Made by a program: the position numbers and the translations under genes
The notes under the pieces: generated by a model
What the model saw: only the letters and a program-made list of their open reading frames with translations
The model's database searches: none
What the model was told of the DNA's origin: nothing
Origin: CAIXDB01 sp038327915
Lineage (GTDB): Bacteria; Patescibacteriota; Minisyncoccia; Phycocordibacterales; DATDWN01
DNA length: 16,916 bases
Direction of reading: 5' to 3'
Assembly: GCA_038327915.1 (NCBI GenBank)
Contig: JBBQLO010000017.1
Location: 1 to 16,916, forward strand
Part shown: piece by piece, positions 7,807 through 15,058 of the stretch
Layout of the letters: each line of letters opens with the position of its first letter
Position numbering within the stretch: position 1 is the first letter of the stretch

Positions 7807-8046
7807 TTAACTCTTTTTGGCGTCATTACAAATTTCGCATTCACATAGTCTTCCACCTACATCCTCCCGATCATCATTTGCTTCATCAACACCAGTGTAC
7901 ATTTCTCCACTGGAGCCACATAAAGACCTTTGCAACTCTTTGTCACATTGAGCCCTGTCAATGACATCTTGTACATTTTTCTGATGTAGGCCGAAATTTG
8001 TAATTTTAAGTTCCCTTTCTTGTGTCTCCACATTTTCAATACTCAT
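7807..8046 (-). CDS. Small Cys-rich protein of unknown function
   Basis: 79 residues from ATG 8046, acidic, with five cysteines: 34, 43 and a C-terminal CECEIC cluster (68, 70, 73). No signal peptide or membrane segment. The longer open frame (to 8145) would overlap the sugar transferase by 95 nt; the start at 8046 is preferred because GGAG lies 9 nt upstream and the sugar transferase stop is only 4 nt away, which suggests an operon. The spacing of the last three cysteines could bind a metal, but no known zinc-binding fold is recognised. Function unknown; being real rather than spurious is supported by the Shine-Dalgarno site and tight spacing. Confidence 0.65.
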   Translation of the reverse strand: MSIENVETQERELKITNFGLHQKNVQDVIDRAQCDKELQRSLCGSSGEMYTGVDEANDDREDVGGRLCECEICNDAKKS

Positions 8047-8050
8047 ATTG

Positions 8051-9418
8051 TCAAACTCCACTCCGTGACAAAAGTGTCTTGATTGTTTTGAGAGCGATTT
8101 TGATATCGAGCCAGAATGAGCGATTTTTAATGTAAAAAAGGTCATAAGAAAGTTTTATTTTTGTCTGGTCATAGTCGGTGGTAAATTTTGGCGGAGTTTT
8201 CTGATAGAGCTGTGCCCAACCAGAAAGACCCGGCTTAATAAGATGGCGAACATTGTAAAAACTAATCTCTTTTTCATACAATTGAACTAGGTTTGGAAGC
8301 TCGGGACGCGGACCAATCAGAGAAATGTCGCCACGTAATACATTCCACAGTTGTGGTAATTCATCTATACGTGATGAACGAAGAAAAGCACCAACACGTG
8401 TGATGCGCTCTGCCCGATTTACAGACGAGAGATCCCCTCCTGGCGCTACTCCCCCGTCACTTTCCGACATAGTCCTAAACTTTAGAATCTGAATTATGCA
8501 ATTGTTTTGTCCAACACGCCCCTGGTGAATAAAAATATCCCCGCCATCGTCTAATGTAATAGCGAAATAGACAAATGGATACAAAAGAAGAGAGAATATT
8601 CCGAGAACAAAAGAAATAATAATATCCATCACGCGTTTCAAAAAATCGTACGCAAATTTAGGCGAAACAGAAATATTTTCTAAAAACCAACTATAGGTAA
8701 CAAGCGAAAGCGGAATACGGTCGAATATATCTTCATATATTCGATGTGAGTCGATGAAACGTACTTTGGAAAAAATGAGGTTATAGAGATGAGGCAAGAG
8801 TGGTGAAATATTTTCATGAGAAAAATCCACAGCAATAATTTTTATATCATTCTCATACATCGGTGTGATAATATCGTTTTGAATACTGAGTGAATCAACA
8901 TCGCGTACATCAACACACGAGACAAAAAATAGATCATATCGGTCATTGTTATTTACCTCTAAAAGAAGTTCCTTCATCTCTTCGCCCGAACCAACAAGAA
9001 GTGCAGGACGCCTGTCGTGAGTACCGACAATACTTATACCATACAGTCGCCAGAGTAAAATAGCCACAAAAGAAACAGCGAGATATATAAACAAAATTGT
9101 TTTAGGTGTTATCCCGAACACAGGGACAAGGTAAAAGAAAACAATAGCGAAAATACTATTCACCAGCTGGGCACTCCAAATGACTGACGGCAGTTTACTC
9201 TTGAGAATAAGTGTATGTTTTTCATACAAACCAGCAATAAAAAAAACTAATACCCAAAGAATAAACAAGATTGAGAATGGTCGAAGATGGAGTAAAAAAC
9301 GACCTCCACTCGGTGGGATACCAAAACGGATAAAAAGTGCGACCCACAGAGAAAGAATGAAGAAAAGCACGTCTCCTACAAAGAGAATAAGTGCTTCTTT
9401 TTTAGTCAGACTGCTCAT
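8051..9418 (-). CDS. Polyprenyl-phosphate sugar-1-phosphate transferase (exopolysaccharide initiating enzyme)
   Basis: 455 residues. Enzymes of this family move a sugar-1-phosphate from a nucleotide sugar to undecaprenyl phosphate at the cytoplasmic membrane, the first step of capsule, O-antigen or exopolysaccharide assembly. The N-terminal half has four or five membrane helices (about 10-31, 48-65, 82-101, 106-124), then a nucleotide-binding-like region (about 137-240) as in long WbaP/WcaJ-type members. The C-terminal catalytic domain (257-455) has the reentrant helix RVMDIIISFVLGIFSLLLYP, GRVGQNN, KFRTM, the catalytic DE in SRIDELPQLWNVLRGD (352-353), SLIGPRPELP and KPGLSGWAQL. The sugar cannot be told from sequence. 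It starts 18 bp from the divergent glycosyltransferase, a likely pathway partner, and ends 4 bp before the Cys-rich gene. No Shine-Dalgarno site. Confidence 0.92.
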   Translation of the reverse strand: MSSLTKKEALILFVGDVLFFILSLWVALFIRFGIPPSGGRFLLHLRPFSILFILWVLVFFIAGLYEKHTLILKSKLPSVIWSAQLVNSIFAIVFFYLVPVFGITPKTILFIYLAVSFVAILLWRLYGISIVGTHDRRPALLVGSGEEMKELLLEVNNNDRYDLFFVSCVDVRDVDSLSIQNDIITPMYENDIKIIAVDFSHENISPLLPHLYNLIFSKVRFIDSHRIYEDIFDRIPLSLVTYSWFLENISVSPKFAYDFLKRVMDIIISFVLGIFSLLLYPFVYFAITLDDGGDIFIHQGRVGQNNCIIQILKFRTMSESDGGVAPGGDLSSVNRAERITRVGAFLRSSRIDELPQLWNVLRGDISLIGPRPELPNLVQLYEKEISFYNVRHLIKPGLSGWAQLYQKTPPKFTTDYDQTKIKLSYDLFYIKNRSFWLDIKIALKTIKTLLSRSGV

Positions 9419-9428
9419 AGAAAGTGAG

Positions 9429-9436
9429 CTTATAAT
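9429..9436. promoter_or_regulatory. Overlapping divergent -10 boxes
   Basis: The 18-bp gap between two divergent genes holds TATAAT on the plus strand (9431-9436) and TATAAG on the minus strand (9434-9429), overlapping. Neither has a convincing -35 box. Plus transcripts would start near 9443, just after the first ATG of the glycosyltransferase. Confidence 0.5.
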
Positions 9437-10600
9437 ATGATAAAATTACCTAATATGCAAACACGGAAAAAAATTTGCCTGGCAATTACCAAGGGAATTT
9501 GGGGTGGAGCTCAAGAATATGTGTACACTTTGGCGACAAATCTTCCACGTGAGCAGTTTGATGTTTTTGTTATTGTTGGCGAGGGAAATGTCCTTCAGGA
9601 AAAGTTGAAAAAGGAAAATATCCGCACATATACCCTATCCTCCTTGCGCCGAGATGTTTCATTATTTGCTGAAATAAAAACTTTTTTCTCCCTACTGAAC
9701 ATTCTCCGAAAAGAAAAACCTGATGTACTTCACCTCAACAGTGCGAAGGCGGGAGGACTCGGTGCACTTGCTGGGCGTTTAATTGGAATTCCACGCGTTA
9801 TTTTCACAGCTCACGGCTGGACATTTAACGAACCACGCCCACTTTTTAATAAACTGATCGTCACATTCCTCTCATGGATGACAGTACTCCTCTGTCACAA
9901 AATTATTGTTATAGCAGAGCGTGAAAAAAGACAAGCGCTCGCAATGCCCTTTGTCCACCCTTCACATATTACCCTTGTGAGAAATGGTATTGCACATACT
10001 GAGCACATAGAACCTCATATAGCGCGTGAATATCTAAAATCCAAAAATACATACGCAGACACAGAACCACTAACAGAAAAAACAATCTGGCTTGGGACTA
10101 TCTCTGAATTACACAAGAATAAAGGTTTGGAGTACGCGATCATTGCTCTCGCCAAACTAAACTATCCTTTTGTATTCTATATTATCGGAGATGGAGAACA
10201 GCGTATGCATTTAGAAAGCCTTATCCGCACACACAAGCTCACACAAAAAATCTTTCTCATTGGTTTTTTACCTCATGCTAAAACATACCTCAAGGCATTT
10301 GATATTTTTCTCATGTCATCAGTTAAAGAAGGTATGCCGTATGCAATACTCGAAGCAGGACAGGCAAGTATTGCCGTTATTGCCACAAAGGTAGGTGGCA
10401 TACCAGAAATACTGACAAATAACGAAAACGGTATTCTCATCAGTCCGAAAGACCCACGTGAAATACTCCGAGCAGTGACATGCCTTGTAGAACACAGAGA
10501 AAAACGAGCACAGTTTGGTGCAAATCTTAATCAAAAAGTAGAAAAAGATTTTGGAGTGGAGAGAATGATTGAGGAAACCATGGGAGTCTATAAAAAATAA
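9437..10600 (+). CDS. Glycosyltransferase family 4 protein
   Basis: 387 residues, GT-B fold, cytoplasmic or membrane-peripheral. The N-terminal acceptor half has GGAQEYVYTLA (23-33), PDVLHLNSAKAG (95-106) and FTAHGW (123-128). The C-terminal donor half has VRNGI, WLGTISELHKNKGLEYAI, FYIIGDGEQ, and the retaining-family E-x7-E pair (E298, E306 in EGMPYAILEAG) followed by VGGIPEIL. It probably extends the lipid-linked glycan begun by the adjacent sugar transferase; donor sugar unknown. The first ATG (9437) directly abuts a TATAAT box, so transcripts from it would start downstream; the ATG at 9455 (MQTRKKICLAI) is then the better start, with a very short leader. It is the only confident plus-strand gene here. 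Confidence 0.93.
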   Translation: MIKLPNMQTRKKICLAITKGIWGGAQEYVYTLATNLPREQFDVFVIVGEGNVLQEKLKKENIRTYTLSSLRRDVSLFAEIKTFFSLLNILRKEKPDVLHLNSAKAGGLGALAGRLIGIPRVIFTAHGWTFNEPRPLFNKLIVTFLSWMTVLLCHKIIVIAEREKRQALAMPFVHPSHITLVRNGIAHTEHIEPHIAREYLKSKNTYADTEPLTEKTIWLGTISELHKNKGLEYAIIALAKLNYPFVFYIIGDGEQRMHLESLIRTHKLTQKIFLIGFLPHAKTYLKAFDIFLMSSVKEGMPYAILEAGQASIAVIATKVGGIPEILTNNENGILISPKDPREILRAVTCLVEHREKRAQFGANLNQKVEKDFGVERMIEETMGVYKK

Positions 10601-10630
10601 AAATCCACCCGTACTGGCATGGATTATTAA
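10595..10630 (-). terminator. Probable terminator for the small unknown gene
   Basis: Minus-strand arms AATCCA and TGGATT around a 12-nt loop, followed directly by TTTATTTTT, in the 48-bp gap between two converging genes. Confidence 0.45.
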
Positions 10631-10648
10631 ATAAGATAATTTGAAAAC

Positions 10649-10963
10649 CTACCTGTAATCACCGATTTCAAAAAATCGATGCTCGCCCAAGGGTTGAATC
10701 TTTCTACCGCCTCGAGCTTTCACGTACCATTCTCCATTAATATCATGGAGCGTCGCAATTAATCCACTGAAGTTTACTACCGTATTGTTTTCAATTCTTG
10801 CTCGAACGCAACACGGAATTCCGCGAAGTATTGACGGCACAGGAATTTCCTTCTTTCGAAGACTTACTCCTCTCAACAAAACAAATGTTCCTCGCCCTTG
10901 GTACCCTACCAAATCAAGATTTTCTACTTCTACTTCCAGACAGGCACCACCAATAATGGTCAT
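10649..10963 (-). CDS. Small soluble protein of unknown function
   Basis: 104 residues, beginning MTIIGGACLEVEV and ending EHRFFEIGDYR. No signal peptide or membrane segment; alternating hydrophobic and charged strands suggest a small beta-rich fold. No family recognised. The start at 10963 is well supported by AGGAGG at 10971-10976; the open frame continues 23 codons upstream but through promoter sequence. It stands alone: own promoter, own ribosome binding site and a terminator-like hairpin at the 3' end. Such complete signals, rare in this window, argue that it is real and perhaps well expressed. Confidence 0.75.
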   Translation of the reverse strand: MTIIGGACLEVEVENLDLVGYQGRGTFVLLRGVSLRKKEIPVPSILRGIPCCVRARIENNTVVNFSGLIATLHDINGEWYVKARGGRKIQPLGEHRFFEIGDYR

Positions 10964-10970
10964 GAAAAAT

Positions 10971-11010
10971 CCTCCTGAATATATAGTATAATAAACTTTC
11001 CATATGTCAA
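10971..11010 (-). promoter_or_regulatory. Promoter and strong Shine-Dalgarno site of the small unknown gene
   Basis: Minus strand: perfect -35 TTGACA (11005-11010), then AT-rich -10 candidates TATACT (10985-10990, 14-bp spacer) or TATATA (10980-10985, 19-bp spacer), then AGGAGG (10971-10976) 7 nt before the ATG. Confidence 0.6.
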
Positions 11011-11170
11011 GCTCACATTTCAGGACTTTCATATTTGAGGCAAAGGTGAACCGCTCCGGTGCCGGAGAATAAAATCAAAACATTTGATTACATGTCAGAT
11101 ACGTAATGAATGGTATGTTGGGTGAAATTTTTATGATTTTAGAAGATAAGATTAGCTAAATCTAAAAGTC

Positions 11171-12301
11171 CTATACACCTATCATTTCGTTCGAAGCTAC
11201 TTCGCGGTGTACCGGTCTCGCATACCTCTTCATACCCATCAGTATTCCAAGACCAAGAAATTCAGTGAGTAAGTGACTCCCACCATAACTCATAAATGGT
11301 AACGTATTTCCTGTTACTGGCAAAAGCCCGACATCAGTTCCAATATGAACAATAGTGTGAGCGAGAAATAAAATTGTTAGGCCTATCCCAAACAAGATTT
11401 CAAAATTAGATCCACCTCGGCTCGCAATCGATAACATTCTCCAAAAAACAATGCCGTAGAGAGTAAAAAGCAGTATGACTCCAATAAAACCCCATTCTTC
11501 TGCAAATGCAGCAAAAATAAAATCGGTTTGATATTCAGGCAAAAATTGCAACTTTGACTGAGTGCCTTCCCCTATTCCTTTACCTAAAATCTGACCCGAA
11601 CCAACAGCAATAGTAGACTGGTAGACATTGTAACCAGAACCTAAAATATTATGAAGGGGGTTAAGAAATGTTTTGACTCGATCTTTCTGGTATGACTTAA
11701 ACACAAAAAACCACAAACCTCCAAAAGAAAGAGTGCAAATGAGAAACACCAATGCGAGATGTTTTTTTGAAATACCTGAAACAAGAACCATTCCGAGCCA
11801 GACAAAAAATATAATAACTGCAGCCCCAAAATCTGGCTGGAGCATGACGATTAAAAAAATAACAAAAACATACAACCCAGATACGACAATATGACGGATA
11901 TGTGCTATTTCAATATGGCGTCGAGAAAAATATTTTGCCAAAATTAAAATAACCACAAGTTCTACAAGATTAGTCGGCTGAAAGGATAATAAACCAAGAT
12001 TAAACCAACTGTGGGCTCCTTTGAGAGCTTTTGTAAGAACAAAAAGAACAGAAAGCATTCCAAGAGAAAGAGTGAATAAAAAGACAATGATGCGAGTACT
12101 TTTGAGAAAACGCCAGTCAATTGCACTCGCTACAAAAAATGTAATGATCGACACAGAAAGCCAGATAATTTGTCGGGAAAAATAACGTCCTGGACTTACA
12201 AATGAATTCATCGTTATAAGTCCAAATATGGCCAATACAAAAACTGTGCCAAACAGCAACCAATCAATATTTTTTATAACATATCGAATAGAAGAAATCA
12301 T
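11171..12301 (-). CDS. rodA: Rod shape-determining protein RodA (SEDS peptidoglycan glycosyltransferase)
   Basis: 376 residues with about ten membrane helices. SEDS proteins polymerise lipid II into glycan strands, RodA for side-wall growth with a class B penicillin-binding protein. Motifs: KGAHSWFNLG (94-103), LQPDFGAA (154-161), GSGYNVYQSTIAVGSGQ, LPEYQTDFIFAAFAEEWG with the catalytic Asp260 (equivalent to E. coli RodA Asp262), and LLPVTGNTLPFMSYGGS (326-342). The length and QSTIAVGSGQ favour RodA over FtsW. One oddity: the usual QPSExxK block reads QPTNLVE (108-114), losing both the Glu and the Lys. It starts 3 nt after the vWA gene stop, so the two are one operon. No Shine-Dalgarno site. 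No penicillin-binding protein gene lies nearby in the window. Confidence 0.93.
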   Translation of the reverse strand: MISSIRYVIKNIDWLLFGTVFVLAIFGLITMNSFVSPGRYFSRQIIWLSVSIITFFVASAIDWRFLKSTRIIVFLFTLSLGMLSVLFVLTKALKGAHSWFNLGLLSFQPTNLVELVVILILAKYFSRRHIEIAHIRHIVVSGLYVFVIFLIVMLQPDFGAAVIIFFVWLGMVLVSGISKKHLALVFLICTLSFGGLWFFVFKSYQKDRVKTFLNPLHNILGSGYNVYQSTIAVGSGQILGKGIGEGTQSKLQFLPEYQTDFIFAAFAEEWGFIGVILLFTLYGIVFWRMLSIASRGGSNFEILFGIGLTILFLAHTIVHIGTDVGLLPVTGNTLPFMSYGGSHLLTEFLGLGILMGMKRYARPVHREVASNEMIGV

Positions 12302-12304
12302 GGT

Positions 12305-13684
12305 CTATTTCGTAGGCACTATTCGATATATCACTTGAATAGCATTAGGTTTTTTGACGCAGAGAGCACCACCAATATGCTCATATATTTTGGAAAGTGT
12401 TGCCTTGGTCGGAGCAAAAAAGTAATGCCCGTCATCAAGTGCAATCGTTTTAAGAAATCCTTCATCCGCATCTTTGCCCAAACCAATTGCATATAATGTA
12501 ATACCTTTCGTAGCTAAAGTACCTGCCACCTCCTGAGCAAATATTTTAGGATAGTCTGGCTGACCAGCAATTACTGGCTTATTCGGCACACCGTCAGTCA
12601 AAAGAATAACAACTTGCTTAACATTATTTGAACCAGGATTTTCACTCTGCCATGTCGAAAGTTCATTGAAAGCCGTCTCAAGTCCTCCACCGATGTTTGT
12701 CTCTTCTGTTGTGCTCGAAAGAAACAGGGCATCAACCGCACTCTGAGCACGAGACAATTCTGGAGAAAGAGGGCTTTCTTGTTTTGCCTGTGTTCCGAAA
12801 GACACTACCCCTGCTTGGTCTCCCGAAGAAAGAGTTCGAATAAAATTCTCAGCCACGCTTTTGACTGTACTAAACGGCTCTGGAGGATACGTGCTTTCCG
12901 AACGCATTGACGTGGACCTATCCAACACAAGTACAATAGCAAGAGAATTCTGGCACGACTCCACCCCCAAATTAAAAGGTTTGGGCCATGTAAAAACAAA
13001 TGATTGAGACGTCTGATTATGTAAGGTATCAACAAATGTCTGCGACACGGCAATGGCATTTTCATTACTGTCCTCAACTATAGTAGACAACTCAACTCGA
13101 GGAAAAGTGATAAAAGAATTATTCGAGATGGTGCCTTCGATACGTGGAGCAGTAGCCGTGGCAAGGAGGGGTGAATAATCAATAGCTATATTTGTCGGAG
13201 CCAAAGTGTCTTTTTGCCATTTTCCAAACGAAGTAAATGCAAACTCCACACGTTTTGGCTTGACGCCTTTAAAAATAAAACCTGGCTCAAAAACGATAAA
13301 TTTTTTATCGCGCGGTATAAATGTTTGACCTTCTCTTGAATCAAGTAAAATATTTTTATCATCAAAAATCTTGAACTCATACGTCGCGTACGGATTTGAT
13401 GAATTGACGTTTGAATTTTCAATGTATGCGGCGACATTGTACACATTACCAGAAATAGGAAACACTTTTGACCAGAGCACTATGGGAGAAAGAGTGTCTG
13501 AAGTACAGAGGGCTGAACACGACCCACCGCAATCAATACCTGTTTCATCGCCGTTTTGAATACCATCTGTACACAAAGGAGGGCGATAAAAAACTTTGAA
13601 AAAAAGTGAGAGTGAGATGATGGCGAGAACAAGCACAAAACTACCACCATATAAAAACCTGCGATTAGTAGACCATGATGCCAT
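12305..13684 (-). CDS. Membrane-anchored von Willebrand factor A domain protein
   Basis: 459 residues. One membrane segment at 11-31, then a Cys-rich motif (38-60, CTDGIQNGDETGIDCGG followed by C..C), an Ig-like or beta-rich middle part (about 65-240), and a vWA domain (about 246-440). The metal-binding MIDAS site is complete: DRSTS (255-259), Thr329 in EETNIGG and Asp364 in LLTDGVPN. vWA domains bind protein ligands through the metal; topology puts it outside the cell. It lies directly upstream of rodA (3 nt), so it may act in envelope growth or surface attachment, though this is inferred from linkage. Its promoter and start codon lie in a 42-bp segment repeated at 14999-15040; TAAAAT only 6 bp before the ATG suggests a leaderless message. 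Confidence 0.88.
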   Translation of the reverse strand: MASWSTNRRFLYGGSFVLVLAIISLSLFFKVFYRPPLCTDGIQNGDETGIDCGGSCSALCTSDTLSPIVLWSKVFPISGNVYNVAAYIENSNVNSSNPYATYEFKIFDDKNILLDSREGQTFIPRDKKFIVFEPGFIFKGVKPKRVEFAFTSFGKWQKDTLAPTNIAIDYSPLLATATAPRIEGTISNNSFITFPRVELSTIVEDSNENAIAVSQTFVDTLHNQTSQSFVFTWPKPFNLGVESCQNSLAIVLVLDRSTSMRSESTYPPEPFSTVKSVAENFIRTLSSGDQAGVVSFGTQAKQESPLSPELSRAQSAVDALFLSSTTEETNIGGGLETAFNELSTWQSENPGSNNVKQVVILLTDGVPNKPVIAGQPDYPKIFAQEVAGTLATKGITLYAIGLGKDADEGFLKTIALDDGHYFFAPTKATLSKIYEHIGGALCVKKPNAIQVIYRIVPTK

Positions 13685-13719
13685 ACATTAATTTTAGCAG
13701 AATTAAGCGAGAATGAAAA
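13678..13719. repeat. 42-bp direct repeat, copy A (promoter and start of the vWA gene)
   Basis: About 38 of 42 bases match 14999-15040 in the same orientation. It holds the vWA start codon (13682-13684), the first two codons and the -10 candidate TAAAAT (minus strand, 13691-13696). Confidence 0.8.
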
Positions 13720-13741
13720 CAAAAAACTCACTGTTTGTGAG
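13719..13741 (-). terminator. Intrinsic terminator after the prepilin-like pseudogene
   Basis: Minus-strand stem CTCAC, loop AAACA, GTGAG, then TTTTTTG. It lies about 20 bp past the restored stop codon of the pseudogene (13762) and just before the vWA promoter. The plus strand also has a T7 run close after the stem, so it may work both ways. Confidence 0.7.
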
Positions 13742-13761
13742 AACTCTTTTTTTCGGGTTTT

Positions 13762-14857
13762 TTACTTTACTAAGTTAAATGTTGACACTATGCGTTGAAA
13801 TAGATTTACCTGGTCTTCACTCGTTGTTCCTAGAGAAAACCTTACTTCTAAGCCATTCTTAAGAAAAAAGGATACTGGTATGATTTCCAACTGGCATATC
13901 ACTTGAATGAACTATGACTTCTCTTCCTTCTACTCCCTGATTTGTTATAAACTTATCAAATTTTATAAGTTGAAAATATTTATCAGATTTCGGTTTTAAA
14001 TCATTCAATGTCGAAGTAGAATTAACAGTGATAACTTCAAAAAATATATTTTTCAAATCATTGGGAGTATTTTCCAAACTAAATGTATTTGCATTTACAT
14101 AATTTGATAATAGTTGTGCGTCATGATTGACTAACGAAGACTGACCAACTATATACCAGTTTAGAGGATATTTAAACTCAAAAGCATATTTCGCATTTGA
14201 ATATATTTTCCAATTAGCAGAAACAGGAGTGGTAGTGGTTGTATTTTGGGTAAATTTAAATGTGGAGATAATTTGATCACTTAATTTTGAACTCATTCCT
14301 GTGTCGGGTATTGAACTAAATATGTATAAATGATTACCTTTTTGTAACCAAATTACATCCGTATCAAACATTCCAATTTCCCTACCTTTATAAGCATCCT
14401 GCCCCGCAAAATTTATTTTTCTCAGATCCCTTACATCTTGATTATAACCTATATATTCTTCTAAATTGTGGGGAGTCTTTGTTCCACTAGAAGACTTTGC
14501 TTCGTCAGAAAACGCGGTTGCGATGTCGCTGTAATAAGAAATTATTAGGTTGTGAGGCATTCCTCCACTATTAATGCGACTTTTATTATGTTCTGTGGTG
14601 GCATTAAATTGTTCTGTGCTGTCAAAAAAAACTTGATTATCATTATTGACTGGCGACTGCCAGTCTTTTGGTAATTGGATTTCAAAACCATATGTTGTAT
14701 TTGCATATGTTTTCCAGTTAGCTGTATCTACTAGAGTACTAGTCAATTTTGTATCTGCATGTGGTGTTTGATGTATAATAATATATGCACCTCCTGCAAT
14801 CAAAACAACTAAAATTATAATTACCTACAAAATAAAACCTCTTTGTGTATTTTTCAT
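13762..14857 (-). pseudogene. Prepilin-like membrane protein with two PsbP-like repeats, broken by a stop and a frameshift
   Basis: The longest open part (13859-14803) has no convincing start: its first codon is TTG inside a membrane helix. In the same frame upstream lies ATG at 14857: MKNTQRGFIL, then TAG (14825-14827), then VIIILVVLIAGGAYIII. This is a prepilin-like N-terminus with an amber codon at position 11. The protein then has two related domains, NWKTYANTTYGFEIQLPKDW and NWKIYSNAKYAFEFKYPLNW, resembling PsbP-type repeats of CPR surface proteins. The first ends DQIISTFKF; the second is cut short at 13859. Dropping one T from the T6 run (13864-13869) restores LKNGLEVRFSLGTTSEDQ... ending NLFQRIVSTFNLVK with a stop at 13762, just before a terminator. 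Two separate lesions point to decay, though assembly error or readthrough cannot be excluded. Confidence 0.8.
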
Positions 14858-14865
14858 ATGAAAAA

Positions 14866-14894
14866 TATATACTTTAATTTTGTTAAAAAGTCAA
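14866..14894 (-). promoter_or_regulatory. Promoter of the prepilin-like pseudogene
   Basis: Minus strand: TTGACT (14889-14894), 17-bp spacer, TATATA (14866-14871), start near 14859, within about two bases of the ATG at 14857. It supports 14857 as the original start and a leaderless or nearly leaderless mRNA. Confidence 0.65.
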
Positions 14895-14961
14895 GTCACT
14901 CAAAACAAAAAATTAAATATTTTTTTGGCAATTAACTATTCCTATACAGAGGTTGCGTATG

Positions 14962-14998
14962 TTCCCAGCCCTAGGCGTCCGTTGGCTTGGGCTGGGAA
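14962..14998. repeat. GC-rich inverted repeat next to the 42-bp repeat
   Basis: Arms TTCCCAGCCC and GGGCTGGGAA (10 bp, perfect) around a 17-nt GC-rich loop, with outer GTATG and CATAC also complementary. It abuts copy B of the 42-bp repeat exactly at its ATGCC end. No U-tract follows, so it is not a usual terminator; it resembles a REP or MITE-like unit. Confidence 0.65.
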
Positions 14999-15040
14999 AT
15001 GCCATACATAAATTTTAGAAGAATTAAACGAGAATTAAAA
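14999..15040. repeat. 42-bp direct repeat, copy B (orphan promoter and start codon)
   Basis: Same promoter/ATG segment as 13678-13719, with TAAAAT at 15012-15017 and ATG at 15003-15005 (minus strand). Here the ATG opens only a 30-codon frame through the GC-rich hairpin (MAFPSPSQRTPRAG...), which I do not regard as a gene. Confidence 0.8.
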
Positions 15041-15058
15041 AAGGGAAGAGTTTTTAGC

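Noticed and set aside
14825..14827. Recoding of TAG as an amino acid throughout the organism
   Set aside because: secF and the vWA gene end at TAG at sensible lengths, and the same gene also has a frameshift, so local decay is simpler.
14910..15005. 30-codon frame starting at the orphan ATG of the 42-bp repeat
   Set aside because: It runs through the GC-rich hairpin and has no protein-like pattern; better explained as a leftover start codon.
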